From NCBI RefSeq assembly GCF_011397635.1, contig NC_064759.1, forward strand, positions 16,140,428-16,204,427: DNA of 64,000 nucleotides, written 5' to 3'. Under the pieces are notes generated by a model, which had not been told where the DNA came from, did no database searches, and saw only the letters and a list, made by a program, of their open reading frames with translations. This DNA comes from Epinephelus fuscoguttatus (lineage: Eukaryota; Chordata; Actinopteri; Perciformes; Serranidae). Positions 1-11,027 of the stretch are shown in pieces. Positions within the stretch are counted from its first letter, which is position 1. Every line of letters begins with the position of its first letter. Made by a program: the position numbers and the translations under genes.

Positions 1-1646
1 AGAACGAGTGGTACCCATGAATCATACGCACACATACACATGGGGAAATAGAGCCCAGGTTGAAAAATACCGAAGTTGTCCTTTAAGGGATGTTTTTGCT
101 GTTTCAAAGCCTCAATTTGTCATTTAAAAGTCAGAGCTGTTGAAAAAATGTCATTGCAAGTCTCAGATCCTCAGATATAATTAATATCATGCAAATCCCA
201 TGTTCTGGAAGAAACAACAAAGTTGAGTTACATTCTCACAAGTTGTCTGTTCTTTTATCAGTAGTTCATTTAGTCATGAAATGTGAGATGTGTAGCTGAT
301 TCTGTAGTACCTCAACAGGGGGCACCATACTCCAGGTCTGGTTTAAACAGAACGAGCACCTGATGTGATCACAGTACAAAGTATTAACCTTTCATACAAC
401 CAGGTTTAAAGGATTTATTTCATTTATTTAACCTTTATTTAACCAGAAAGTCCCATTGAGATTGAAAATCTCTTTTACAACCAGCCAATCAAAACGCATT
501 TAAAATGCAACAAATGCAACATAAAATACAAAAATCCACAATAAACAACAACTATTCAAGCACAGTGGCATCTCAAGAAAAACACTTGTGTCAACTTAGG
601 AAGAAAACACCAGATTTACTTTATATTTTGATATTAGTAATGATCCCATCTGTACTAACAAATAAATTATGAGATTGCTCAAAAATGACCATTATGTGTT
701 CGAATATGAAAATGTTGGTCCTTTGGGAAAAGCAGGTGTCACTTAGCCCAAGTGGGATATTTTATTATCGCCACCAGACGTAGGCCTAGAGGGGATCATA
801 TGTTTGGTGGTGCACATTCCTGCTTGTGTGCATACATGTGTGTGTATCTGTCTGTCCATGACTAATCTCCCAAACCACTGGATTTTGTGTGCACATTTAT
901 GACTATGCTCAAGGACCTCTCATAGTTGTAGTGACTAACATATTTTGAAAAACCTATTTTATTGTAGTCTTAACTACAGAAGTTCAAATACCATTTTTTT
1001 CCTTCCCTGTACCAATTGTGATACCTGAACCTGCGTGTCAGCCAGTACAGATTACCAATCAAATGCCAGTGTTGTTAGAAAAATAATATACAATGAAAAT
1101 AACATCTATACTACTAACCCATTTCCATGTCAAACCACTAAATAAAAGAAGATCATAAAGGCCATTTATCGTTTGTTTTTAGACCAAAGTGTATTCACAG
1201 ATATTCTAATAATAATAATTAGAGTACCACCCTCGAGGGGGTTTAAGTTTGTTAATAAATTAGGTGGTAACAGATCAGCATATAGACCTGCATTCTCGCC
1301 AATACCTTACCCAGCATTTCAGGCAGTATCAGAGGCATTTCCGACATTTTGGCCTTTGTCGTGGCTCAAAAACTGACATCCATAGAAAAGTTTAGTGTCA
1401 TTTTGAACCAGAGCATTTGCAGATTAATTCCATACCTGATATGTTAGGATCCATGAAAGTTAGGGACGATACGAGATGCTTTTGTTGTCTTCGCCACCAT
1501 CTTGAATATAAGGGGGCCTGCCCTGCACTCCCTGTTCCCCATCTTCATGCCCCCAGACACACCTGAAGGAGATCTGCACTTACTGAGTTTCACTTGTCTG
1601 TTATCAAGTAGCTCTGTGTGAACTGAGCGATGTCTCTGTTTTACAG
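1..1646 (+). other. Part of the last intron of USP5
   Basis: No other USP5 exon was found here. The sequence is AT-rich and ends in a good acceptor (ttttacag) at 1646. Bases about 415-560 look like a common fish interspersed repeat ('cctttatttaaccagaaag', then 'cccattgagattgaaaatct'). Bases about 760-930 look like another degenerate repeat. The preceding USP5 exon must lie outside the window. Confidence 0.6.
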
Positions 1647-1740
1647 GTGGGTCATCTTCAACGATCAGAAGGTGTGCGCTTCAGAGAAACCTCCCAAAGA
1701 CCTGGGATACCTCTACTTCTACCGAAGAGTGGCTGAATGA
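1647..1740 (+). CDS. usp5: USP5 (isopeptidase T), C-terminal exon, partial
   Basis: This is the last coding exon of ubiquitin-specific protease 5, a cytosolic zinc-finger deubiquitinase that disassembles free ubiquitin chains. The exon follows a strong acceptor. Its first base completes a codon, and it then reads [20 protein letters not shown] followed by [10 protein letters not shown] and TGA at 1738-1740. This nearly matches the remembered vertebrate USP5 C-terminus ([20 protein letters not shown], then IYFYQRVAS), the closing beta strands of the USP catalytic domain. Everything upstream of this exon is outside the window. USP5 lies close to CD4 in human 12p13, which supports the synteny. 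The paralogue USP13 is less likely because of that neighbourhood. Confidence 0.93.
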
Positions 1741-2560
1741 GACAAAGGAGCGTTACACTTGGGGTAAAGGAGGAGTAATGTGGACGCTAACACAAACACA
1801 CAAGACAACATTCATAGTCGCACCCCACCAAGCTCTTACAACTGCCCCGGCACGCTTCACAGCTGACGACAGTGTAAATAAATCCCTCAGATTGCATATA
1901 TACACAGTTAAATGAATTGGTGCAAATGTACAGATAAAGTGTTTGGGGGGGGGGGGGATTTTTGTTTTTGATCCTTCGATTACAAACCACGGGCCTGTTC
2001 AGAGAAGATTCAGTTAGTTCCTGGACAACTATGCTGGGTAAAACCATTTGAAAACTGTGTAAACAGCTGTTTCAGGTTTTAACTCAGCGTCATGGAACAG
2101 GCCCCGAACATTCAAAGGAACCTCGGTTGCTAAATCCATTCACTCTTTATTAATACGTTTGCTTAACTACCATTTTCCATGTCCTGACTATTGATTTCCA
2201 CTGCCATCAGTAGTCACTGCCACTCCCCATCAAAATATGTTGCTTCGTGCCCTCTCTTCTTTTATTGGACGGTTGCAGCTTGGTGGCCCCGGTTAAGCGG
2301 GGCACCAGCTCCTCCTCCGCCCGTTTCATCGAGGAAGTAGAAAAAAAAAACACAGCTAAAACATCCACGCTGAGAGGATCAAACAAGTAACAGCTCAAAT
2401 GTGTGTTTAAAAAAAAGGAAATAAAAAAGTCAAAACACCAAATCAACTTGTTTTTTTCTTTAAAGGTTGGTGAGGGTGATATCTGGGTGATTTTTGTTTT
2501 TATTTTGCAAACAAATCCTTTGTTACTTCTGCTGTGACAAATAAAGAATTGTCTTTCTGT
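1741..2560 (+). other. usp5: USP5 3'UTR with two candidate poly(A) signals
   Basis: No gene is seen after the USP5 stop. AATAAA occurs at 1877-1882 and again at 2540-2545, the latter followed by a T-rich stretch. Either could end the transcript. A run of 13 G at about 1945-1957 lies between them. Confidence 0.5.
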
Positions 2561-2689
2561 CATTCTGCCTTTTTCTTTAATTAAATTGAACGTTTGCTGT
2601 TGGTTTTTCCGTCTCATGAGTTGCCACAATCCCACAAATTCTATGTATATTTGAAATATAGTTAACGCCTTTGTTTTAAGAGTTTTTAA

Positions 2690-2969
2690 GCCACTGCATA
2701 GAGCTTTCCTCAACTTCCTGTGAAAATGGCGCTGTGTAGAGAATCCCAGGCCTAGTTTTTGCGTGAAAGCGCAGGCATGAAGAGCAAACCCACAAAGAGC
2801 TGGGGGGTTTGCATTGGCCTACAACTTTCCAAGGTGCAAGCAGCTTCTCAGATGTTTTCCGCCTTCTTCAGTTTTTGCATCCTTCGATGAAGCGAGACAC
2901 AGAAAGGATTAACAAAGGTTTTGGCCTTCAGTAAAAGCACAAAAGACACTGCACTGCTTCAAAACTGAG
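2690..2969 (+). promoter_or_regulatory. Putative CD4-2 promoter and non-coding first exon
   Basis: Sequence ending CTGAG|GTAAGAT at 2969/2970 is a strong splice donor with no useful reading frame before it. It fits a 5'UTR exon spliced to the acceptor at 4074, just before the CD4-2 start codon. An ETS-like ACTTCCTG lies at about 2712-2719. There is no obvious TATA box. The TSS is not determined, and this is inference from splice-site quality only. Confidence 0.4.
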
Positions 2970-3884
2970 GTAAGATCCGTTATGAAATTTCAAGTTATGA
3001 AGTTTCATGTTGTCGAATGAAATGATTGGATTTGATGTCACCATTTTGAAACCATTTTCATTTGCTTCCGTAAGTTCAAACTGAGCAAAGAAGGATGAAA
3101 CAATTTAATAAGAAATATTAAACATTTTATATGTTGTCTCTATTGTCTCTCCTCTTACATTTAGGTTTCTAAAGAAATTAAGATTACAAATATAAGAGCT
3201 TAGATCAATGCTGCTAAACAGATGTGAAAGAGAAATGTGCCTATCCCCGAGCCTTGAGTGTGTACCTCAAGGTCACTCTTATTTCGGTGTTTATGATTCT
3301 TTATTTTCTCAAAGCTTAAACTATTCAGTCAGTGAAGTGAAATACATTGACAATATGACAACTGAGACTTTTTAGTCGAATTTTGATGCAGTTATTGAAA
3401 CGATGAAATATTGATTATTGGTCCGATTCCAATTGTTTGGCTCTCCAAAATAACTACTATACCAAGACACGCTCTGTGTTGTTGAAATGATCACATAGAT
3501 TCAAGTATTTTAGCTTGCCAAAAAAGTCCATTTCTAAACTGTTTAAGATCATGAAACTTATCAAAGAGTAATGAGACAAAGAGTGATAAATGGCCTGTCA
3601 GAATTTTTTTGAGAATATATTCTATTCAGTTTTATTACTAAGAAAAATGCACGAAAATTATTACTTTCTTAACAAACTTGTGCCAAATGTACAAGAAGAT
3701 CCATTTGTACTACACCGAAGCATCTTCACATGTGTTACTGATTATGTTCAATAAATGCAGAAGAGCCAAAACATGCTGGAATTTTTCCCGGGGACATTTG
3801 TTTCAGGTTCTTCTTTTTAAATGTTGCAAAGCTTTTTTTTGTAAATCAAATTTATCATACGAAATATGAGAAGGAAGGAAGTAG

Positions 3885-3960
3885 AGAACAACAGTAGCTC
3901 AGTGGTTAGGGCTCATATGCTTTTCTAAGATGCATATCTCGAACAGAAGCTGTGTGTGGT
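3885..3960 (+). repeat. tRNA-like SINE head fragment
   Basis: TAGCTCAGTGG at 3895-3905 matches a tRNA A-box, and the sequence continues GTTAGGGCTC. A degenerate B-box-like stretch (tctcgaacag) follows about 40 bases on. It reads as the decayed 5' head of a tRNA-derived SINE in CD4-2 intron 1, not a functional tRNA. Confidence 0.4.
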
Positions 3961-4088
3961 GTCTCTAACCTGGAAATATTTGCTTTCACATCATGAACTT
4001 CAGCATTTAAGTTATTTCTGTGAAATATGTTTGTCTTGAGCGAGAAGTACATTTGTGTTATTTTTACCCCTCAGATCCAACACCTGCA

Positions 4089-7000
4089 ATGAAGACAGTA
4101 GTTTGGTTTGGTTTTGGTGAGTGAAAATACTTAATTTTATTATATATAATTCATTAAAATAAAGGGTTAATGAGTTGATTGATCCAAGTCCTTTTATGTT
4201 TAGAAGACTCAGTTAATCTACCTTGGAAAATAGCTGCAGTTGTGTTTTGCTCTACCTTTTAAATTCAATCTGATAAACCCTTACCTTAATTCATATTCAC
4301 TGTTTGAGTCTACAGTAATAGAATATATTGTGATGACATCTGTTCTTGTCTTTGTACATTAAGTTTGTGATATTCTACTGTGAACGTATCATATCAAGTG
4401 ATGTGTGATCCTCTCTCTATAGTGCTCTGTGCACTCTCAGCTTCAGGGAAAGTGTTTGTTGCAAAACAAGGGCAAAAAACCATGCTCGAGTGTGGGGTCA
4501 GCACCTACTCTGACACCCTGGAGTGGAATCATGAGAATGACCTGCTCTCTAGCACTCCAAAAGTACAAAGGAAGTACAGCTTCCCTCGCACAGGTACAAA
4601 CAGTTTATCAGAAAAATAAAACAGTCAACATTATCTGCAGCACAACATATTGTTCTGAAAATGTCACTGTTGTCAATTGCATATTTTCTGCTCCAGGCAA
4701 ATCTGACACTGCATTGAGGTCAAAGGTAAGGCCGGAAACAAGACTGGAGATCGCTGGAGTCAAGGTGCAAGATGCTGGAAAGTTCACTTGCAAGGCAGAT
4801 GGGAAAAGTTACCAACACACACTCCTTGTGGTTTTAGGTGAGCACACAACCCAGGAAATATGTATATTTTGAAAAATATTGGCATTGCACAGAATACAGA
4901 GTGAGTGGGTTTACGTCATCATTTCAATCAGGATTCTGATGGTGCAGTTTAAACACTCGTCTTTTTGGTGAAAGTCATTGTACTGTGTTAAAAGAAATTC
5001 CTCTGCCCACAGTAATTAGTTTGATAAAAAAAAAAATAAAGTGAAAATTTGAGGAGGGTTAGGAAAGAGAGGTAAAATTAAATACTCTTTCATCAAACAG
5101 TTAAATGTCACAGGTCAGTTTTACGAATAAGAATAATTTCTGCACATTTACTAAACGAAGTAACTTTTGAAGAATTCATTTTGAAATGAATTATTTTTAT
5201 TTGTCAGTCCACACAATCAGGCAATGAGCAGTTGAAATGTACCTCTTTGGGTATCCTGCTTATATACACGCATGCATCGAACGAGGGCGGTAGCACAGGG
5301 CCAGCCATAGCAGCTTAGTATGGCAGTTTGGGTTTTTGGTGCCTTGCTCAAGGGCACCTTGACAGTGCCCAGAAGCAAACTGGTACCTCTCTAGCTGCCA
5401 GTCCACACTCCATACTTGATCAGTATGGGGACTTGAACAGGTGACCCCGTGGTTCTCAAGCCCAGTCCCCACGGGCTGACCTACTGTGTCCAAATATTGT
5501 GGGTATTTAATGCAAAATATTGTACACACACACACGTATGGAATTAAAAATAAATTTATTATTGCATCTTTATAAACTTTAGAGACAGATTTATAAAAAC
5601 AACTGGCAAAATCAAAGCAGCAGATGCCGAAATATCCTAATTGATGTCCCTTAATCTAGCTCAAGATCCAAACTTTTACTGTGAAGCAACTCGATAATAT
5701 CTTTCATTAGACCCTCCCTGTCTGGTAAACGTTCATACCTTTAAACCCCCCCCCTTGGCCAGACTGAAACACAGGCCTCCTGATAAGTAAAAAAACATGT
5801 AGTTTCAAAGCTCAGGCGGAGATAACATCGTCAAAGATTTCTTTCAAACTTTAGCGTGCTCCCTATTGTGCAGCTATTTTCACCAGCGAAGCAGTATTTT
5901 TCATTATGATTAAATTCGACCTTTATGTGTAAAATTGCCTGAGTGCCCCTTTAATTTCATGATTTAATATCCCTAAATTTCAGATTTTCCGGCCTGTAAA
6001 GCTGTGACCATTTTGTGCAGCAATAAGTACAATGATATATTTTCATTTTGCTCTTCCTCTCATGTCATAAGGGTGTGTCACCTTCCTAATGATCTGGATG
6101 AAGTCCCTCATCTGGCATGGCCTCCTCTTGCTTTTTGCCATTCTCACTGTATCCTCGCCCTTGTCTGTTGTCCCTCTCTGTGTCAGTCTCGGCCAGCTCC
6201 TCTGGAGATCTCCTGCTGGGCAGTGAGGTTACGCTCAAGTGTCAGGTAACAGGTCTGAACCCGGACTCTACGGTGCAGTGGGAGAGTCCAGGTGGAAAGT
6301 CACACGCAGGGTCACAGGCTGAACTCAAATCTGTAGCCCGCTCTGATGCAGGAACCTGGAAGTGCACGTTCTCCTATGACGGAACAACGTACAGTGAGAG
6401 CCTAGAAATCAAAGTTCAAGGTAGGACACTTTTACTCAAGTCTTTGCAAATGAAACACAACAAAAGCTACCTGTGTGGCCACTGGCAAAAACAAGATGTG
6501 CTGTGTTTTTGCTTTCAGAACCGAAAACAACTGCACCGCCCCCTACCCAAAGGTCAAAGGACAACAGTAAACCAAGCTGCCTTGACTGTACGGACTGCAT
6601 GTGTTTGTTTGGGTAAACCCTCTGTAAGCACGTTAACGAAAGTGATTCTTCACTGGATGTGTCATTGATTCCCCACTTTCTGCCATGGTCTGTTTTCATG
6701 GCTCAACCAGGTGTTACTCATCCTAAACTCAACAATTCTCTGCTGCTGGGGCTCAGCTGGTGGATGTGGGTTGCAATTGGAGTGGGCTGTCTGTTTGTGC
6801 TTCTCCTGATTGTCCTTATCGTTGTCCTGTGCGAGAGGAACAAAAGAAGGAAGGTTGGTATATAAAGGGAATCTTAGTGCTTTGATTTAAATAGGTAGGT
6901 GGGATGAAGGGTTGGGTTACTGAGGCAAACAAAAAAATTCAAATCTGACTCTCTTTTTTTTTCTGCTACAGAGGAAATTTCGAAGCATGAAGAATGGTGG

Positions 7001-7346
7001 ACTCCCGATGAGGCCCAAGAACTACTGCCAGTGTAACCGGTAAATGTTCTTAACTTACTTCTATCTAGTAAAAAAAAAAAAAAATTACTTCATCCCCTCT
7101 CCGGTAATCTCTGTTCACTTTACAGATGCTTTCTAATAGACTCTTTTCACTTTATATTAATGACTGTTTGACCTTCATTTTCACTGTGCCTTTTACCAAG
7201 TACTTCATTATTGTGTCGTAATTAGTGTGAAAACTTCTCCTCTTTCCTCTCTTTATCGCAGCCCAGCAGCTGCAGCAAAACCGCAGCAAGGACGCCGGAG
7301 AGAGAAGCCATCAGCTCCCCCTCTGCAACCCCTGCTAATGGAGTGA
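4089..7346 (+). CDS. cd4-2: CD4-2-like T-cell co-receptor, two Ig domains
   Basis: Coding exons: 4089-4116, 4423-4593, 4697-4837, 6187-6420, 6519-6566, 6711-6853, 6972-7039 and 7262-7346 (TGA), giving 305 aa. All junctions are GT-AG and in phase. Signal peptide about 1-18. V-like Ig D1 is split over two exons, as in mammalian CD4, with C33-C98 and the DAGKFTC signature. C2-like D2 has C132, W145 and C173 (SDAGTWKC). A short Pro/Thr stalk precedes a TM segment at about 224-248. The cytoplasmic tail is basic (RNKRRKRKFR) and holds CQC at 274-276, the family's Lck-docking CxC. Other teleost CD4-2 proteins also have only two or three Ig domains. LAG3 is excluded by the CxC and the domain number. 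The donor after exon 6 (AAG|GTTGGT) is weak. Confidence 0.85.
5285..5485. repeat. Degenerate fish SINE-like repeat in CD4-2 intron 3
   Basis: The stretch contains 'ccttgctcaagggcacc' and 'ggacttgaacaggtgacccc', phrases typical of degenerate dispersed fish repeats with a tRNA-like tail. The assignment rests on recalled repeat phrasing only. Confidence 0.35.
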
Positions 7347-7374
7347 CATGAAAGACAGATCGAAGAAAGGACAG

Positions 7375-7415
7375 ATAGAAAGAAAGAACGACAGAGAGAG
7401 AGAGAGAGAGGGTGA
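7375..7415. repeat. GA-rich simple repeat in CD4-2 3'UTR
   Basis: A (GA)n run at about 7392-7411 sits in a purine-rich stretch just after the CD4-2 stop codon. Open frames on the other strand here are low-complexity Ser/Leu shadows. Confidence 0.7.
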
Positions 7416-7853
7416 CAGGGAAGGAAAGAGAGGGACAGATAGAGATAAAGAGAGTGAGTGAAAGAATTTGGCATGAATGTAAATGGGCTTTTGAATGCTG
7501 GAGATGAAAATAAAAATCAAATGTAATGATGTGGGCACTTTTGAGCTTTTCCACCAAATATAACCAGTGAAGTGAATGCAAATAGGCTCCTCCACTGCTA
7601 GAGAGAACAGCAACTGTCTGTACTTGTTTTTGACATTTATGCAGCACAATCACGTGTTAAGAATATCCTTGTATAAAGCATTGTCATCCTCTAATGTGCT
7701 TGCTATGGTAAATTTCATTCAGCTGATGTCAATATATTTTTCTTTCTTGTGTTTCTGTGTATTTGATAGATGTACACTTTGTCTTTATTTCTGTAAATGA
7801 AAATATTCGAGTGTTGTATGTTGAAGTTTTATGTCTTTTTTTCCCCATCAGAT

Positions 7854-7859
7854 AATAAA
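7854..7859 (+). terminator. CD4-2 polyadenylation signal
   Basis: AATAAA lies 508 bases after the CD4-2 stop codon and is followed by T-rich sequence. An earlier AATAAA at about 7509-7514 is an alternative. Confidence 0.55.
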
Positions 7860-8573
7860 CTATAAGAACACCCAAATGCAAGATTTGTTTTTTCTATATG
7901 ACTGACCAGGGAGGCTTTTATCACTGAGAAAATCACAAAAAGCTGAATGTGTATTGTTTCCTGTGTGTCCCCTGAGCATTTAGGTAATTTAAAAACAGTG
8001 TGAGAGAGGCGTGCTCTGCCACACACAACTTTATAGAGAGGTAATTACAGACGGGATACTTCAAGACATAATGCAGACAATAAACCCACAAGAATAACAC
8101 AAATGTTAAAGGAATATAACTTCTACCTTGTTCAACACAATACTAAACGTTGTCATACCTCATTTATGCTCTTTACTGTGCTATAAACTGTGCCGGCTTT
8201 GTTTCAGAAGCTCTGAATTCCCCATAACTGGTGCAGTATAATGCAGGTGTTGATGCCAGTGCAGTTAACACCTGTTTCACACAGTAACACAAGACCACCA
8301 ATGACATATATACATACATACTCCATATACACGTGCTGTATGTACATGTAAACATAAACATAAATGTATGTGAGAGTGAAAAATATATGTCTCATGAGTT
8401 CAGAAATGGTGGTATTTTGTAACATAAATGAACTTAACAAAATTTCTGCATTAACCATTTTGTGTGTGTGTGTGAGGGAGAGAGAGAAAGAGACAGACAC
8501 TGTAATCCTAATCTTTTTAATCCATTTAGCACATAACAGAAAGGATGGGATGATAGTGGTGTCTGACTTCCTG

Positions 8574-8637
<64 letters not shown>

Positions 8638-10440
8638 TGTGACAGAGCCACCTGCAGCGCGTACAGTCTACCAAATGTCAGAGCTGAACTCATCGCCGCA
8701 CTGAGAACATCACATGTGAGTACTGCTAAATACACTGTACACGTATACTCAGTATTCTGCTTGTTTTAAAAGCTGATTTAAGGGATATTTTAACAGAGGG
8801 ACGATACGTGAGTCAGGATAGCAACATGTCTACGAACTGTTTCTAGAAATGCTGACAGGCGCTGTCAGAGACGCACTCTCGTAGACAGAGGCACTGAAGG
8901 GGCACTGAGGGGCAAATTTGTAGCACTCAAACCTGGTCTCTCGCCGGGGCCACAGTTCTTAAAACTCTCTGTCTCTCGTTCCACATACTGATTGTTTTGA
9001 TTGGCCTTGGTTTGGTTTTGTCTGACTTGTTTGTATTTAGCCTCAAACTGACGAATGATCTCAAACAAGAACATGAAAACTGTGAATATCTTTAATGTTC
9101 CGGCTGAATGCTTCGTGATATTTAGCTGAAAGAAACACAGATGTGTTGGATCTAGTCAAACAACGCTGAATGACTTGCTTGTTTTATGGCTGGCCTTGAA
9201 TAACTTTGACTATAACGCTCTCAACATATGAATTTCACCTTCTGTGAGACATTTTGTTGTCTTCCTCCTGAGAAGGATTACAAAATCACAAATCAGAAAT
9301 GCCTAAAATAGAATTTTCTGTCACTCTCTTTCTTGAAGTGTAAAGTTCAAAACTTGTGCAATAACGGAGGCAACATTTACCTGATTTTGCAATCTGATGG
9401 GGTGCTATTCGCAACGTAATTCACACACATAAAGTAATTCTTAAGGAAGAAATCTCTGGAAATATAAAAAATATGAAACCCAGGAGATTCTCAACGTTTC
9501 GTTTATTTATGTTGCTGTTAGCTGTTGCTAACAGGTGCAGCTGTGTGGCCTGACAACTGGCCAGCGTGAAGTAATAATTGTTGCACCAATAATTTATTTC
9601 TTTTTTTTAATAATTCACTGTTTTTGACATACAGACTCTTTCTAATAGAAGAATTACACTGTATTTACATTGTATTTTTTGTTGCAAATAATGTTCTGAG
9701 GAGCAGAGTAATCATTGAAATTTTAAAAAAAATTCACATAATGTTTATTTCTAACTTGAAACAGCCTTCAAGAGAAACCGTTATAATAACTTCTTATATT
9801 TATGAGCTTTGGGGCACTAATAGTTTCTGTGAAATATTTTTAATTTATCAAATGAATGAGATCTCCACTATGTCACAAATGACCCTTTACAGGTTCGCGG
9901 TGTTGCTCATTATCTGTTGTCAGCAGTGGGCTAACTGAACACATAGCTTTCAATGTGCTTTCAGTAATGCCTGAAGACACACCGTGTATACTGAACCGTA
10001 TCGTATACACATATGTGCTTGTCGTAGTCCACACGCTTAATGTGGCACACAGTGTATATTAATATAATGTTAGCGTACAGTGTAAACAGTGGGAGCTTGA
10101 TGCAGGTGTTTTAATTAATTGTAACAAAACATAGTGCTGCTTTCAACATGTAAAACTGAAGAAGCGTGAACAAAAGCTAAGGCTTTAAAACACATTTAGA
10201 GTCCATGTTTGGCAGACAGTTACGGTAAACATATCACCCAGTTTTGTCATGTAATCTGAAATAAAACTAATGGTTATGAAATGTATTTTAAAAACAACTT
10301 AACACACCGATAACTGAAACTGTAATTGAGCCTCAAACATATTTTTGAGCCTGAATAGTCTTCCTAAACAAAACTACTCTGTATATTATCAACATATGAC
10401 TCACATGATTTATTCTTTACTTTATCCCCATAAACACAGG
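7860..10440. other. Intergenic region, no gene recognised
   Basis: AT-rich sequence with a short TG run at about 8461-8474 and a long one at about 8573-8634. A stretch at about 8640-8715 ending in ACAT|GTGAGTAC could be a non-coding exon, but only the donor supports this. Nothing else was recognised. Confidence 0.5.
8573..8634. repeat. (TG)n microsatellite
   Basis: About 30 near-perfect TG units. Open frames on both strands (polyCV, polyHT) are artefacts of this repeat. Confidence 0.95.
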
Positions 10441-10442
10441 AA

Positions 10443-11027
10443 ATGTTAAAGATAATATCAGCGTAAACTTTAGTGAAGACATAACAAAGTGGCAAATCTA
10501 ACATGGTTTCATATTTCTACTGTATTAATTGCTGACACAGTGATACCCCTGCCTGTATAATATAGTAGAAGCCATAAGACTTGTGAACAGGCGCGGCACA
10601 AGAGACGGTCACTTTACCTTGTGTAGAGGTTTATAAATGCACATGTTAAAGATAGAAGCAACTTAATCTTTATTCAGGACCGTACAACATGGCAGATTTA
10701 GCATGGTTTCAGAGGTACGTATTATATTTCTACTGTATGCGTTGACACAGGGGATACCCCTGCCTGTATAATTAAGTCAGAGGCCATAAGATTTGTGAAC
10801 AGACGCAGCACAAGAAATAATCATTTTACCTTGAGTATGGATTTATAAGTACACTTGTTAAAAGTAATAGAAACGTCAACTTCATTCAGGACCGTACAAC
10901 ATGGCAGATGTAACATGGGATACCCCTGCTTGAATATTATGTAACCAAAAGCTATAAGACTTGTGGACCAGGCACGGCACAAGAGATGGTCAGATTACCT
11001 TGTGTACAGACTGATAAATGCACATGT
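10443..11027. repeat. Three-unit imperfect tandem repeat, period about 170-212 bp
   Basis: Units begin near 10445, 10645 and 10857. Each carries 'gatacccctgc', 'ccataagacttgtg' (or close variants) and 'aggcgcggcacaagagacgg'-like phrases. 'ggaccgtacaacatggcaga' occurs at the second and third junctions. The third unit is shortened. No coding frame runs through it. Confidence 0.8.

Noticed and set aside
3895-3960. Functional tRNA gene
   Set aside because: Only an A-box is well formed. The B-box is degenerate and no cloverleaf could be drawn, so it is treated as a SINE fragment.
4089-7346. First Ig gene as LAG3
   Set aside because: It has only two Ig domains and a CQC motif after the TM. LAG3 has four Ig domains and no CxC.
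8204-8769. Open frames around 8.5 kb on both strands
   Set aside because: Produced by the (TG)n microsatellite.
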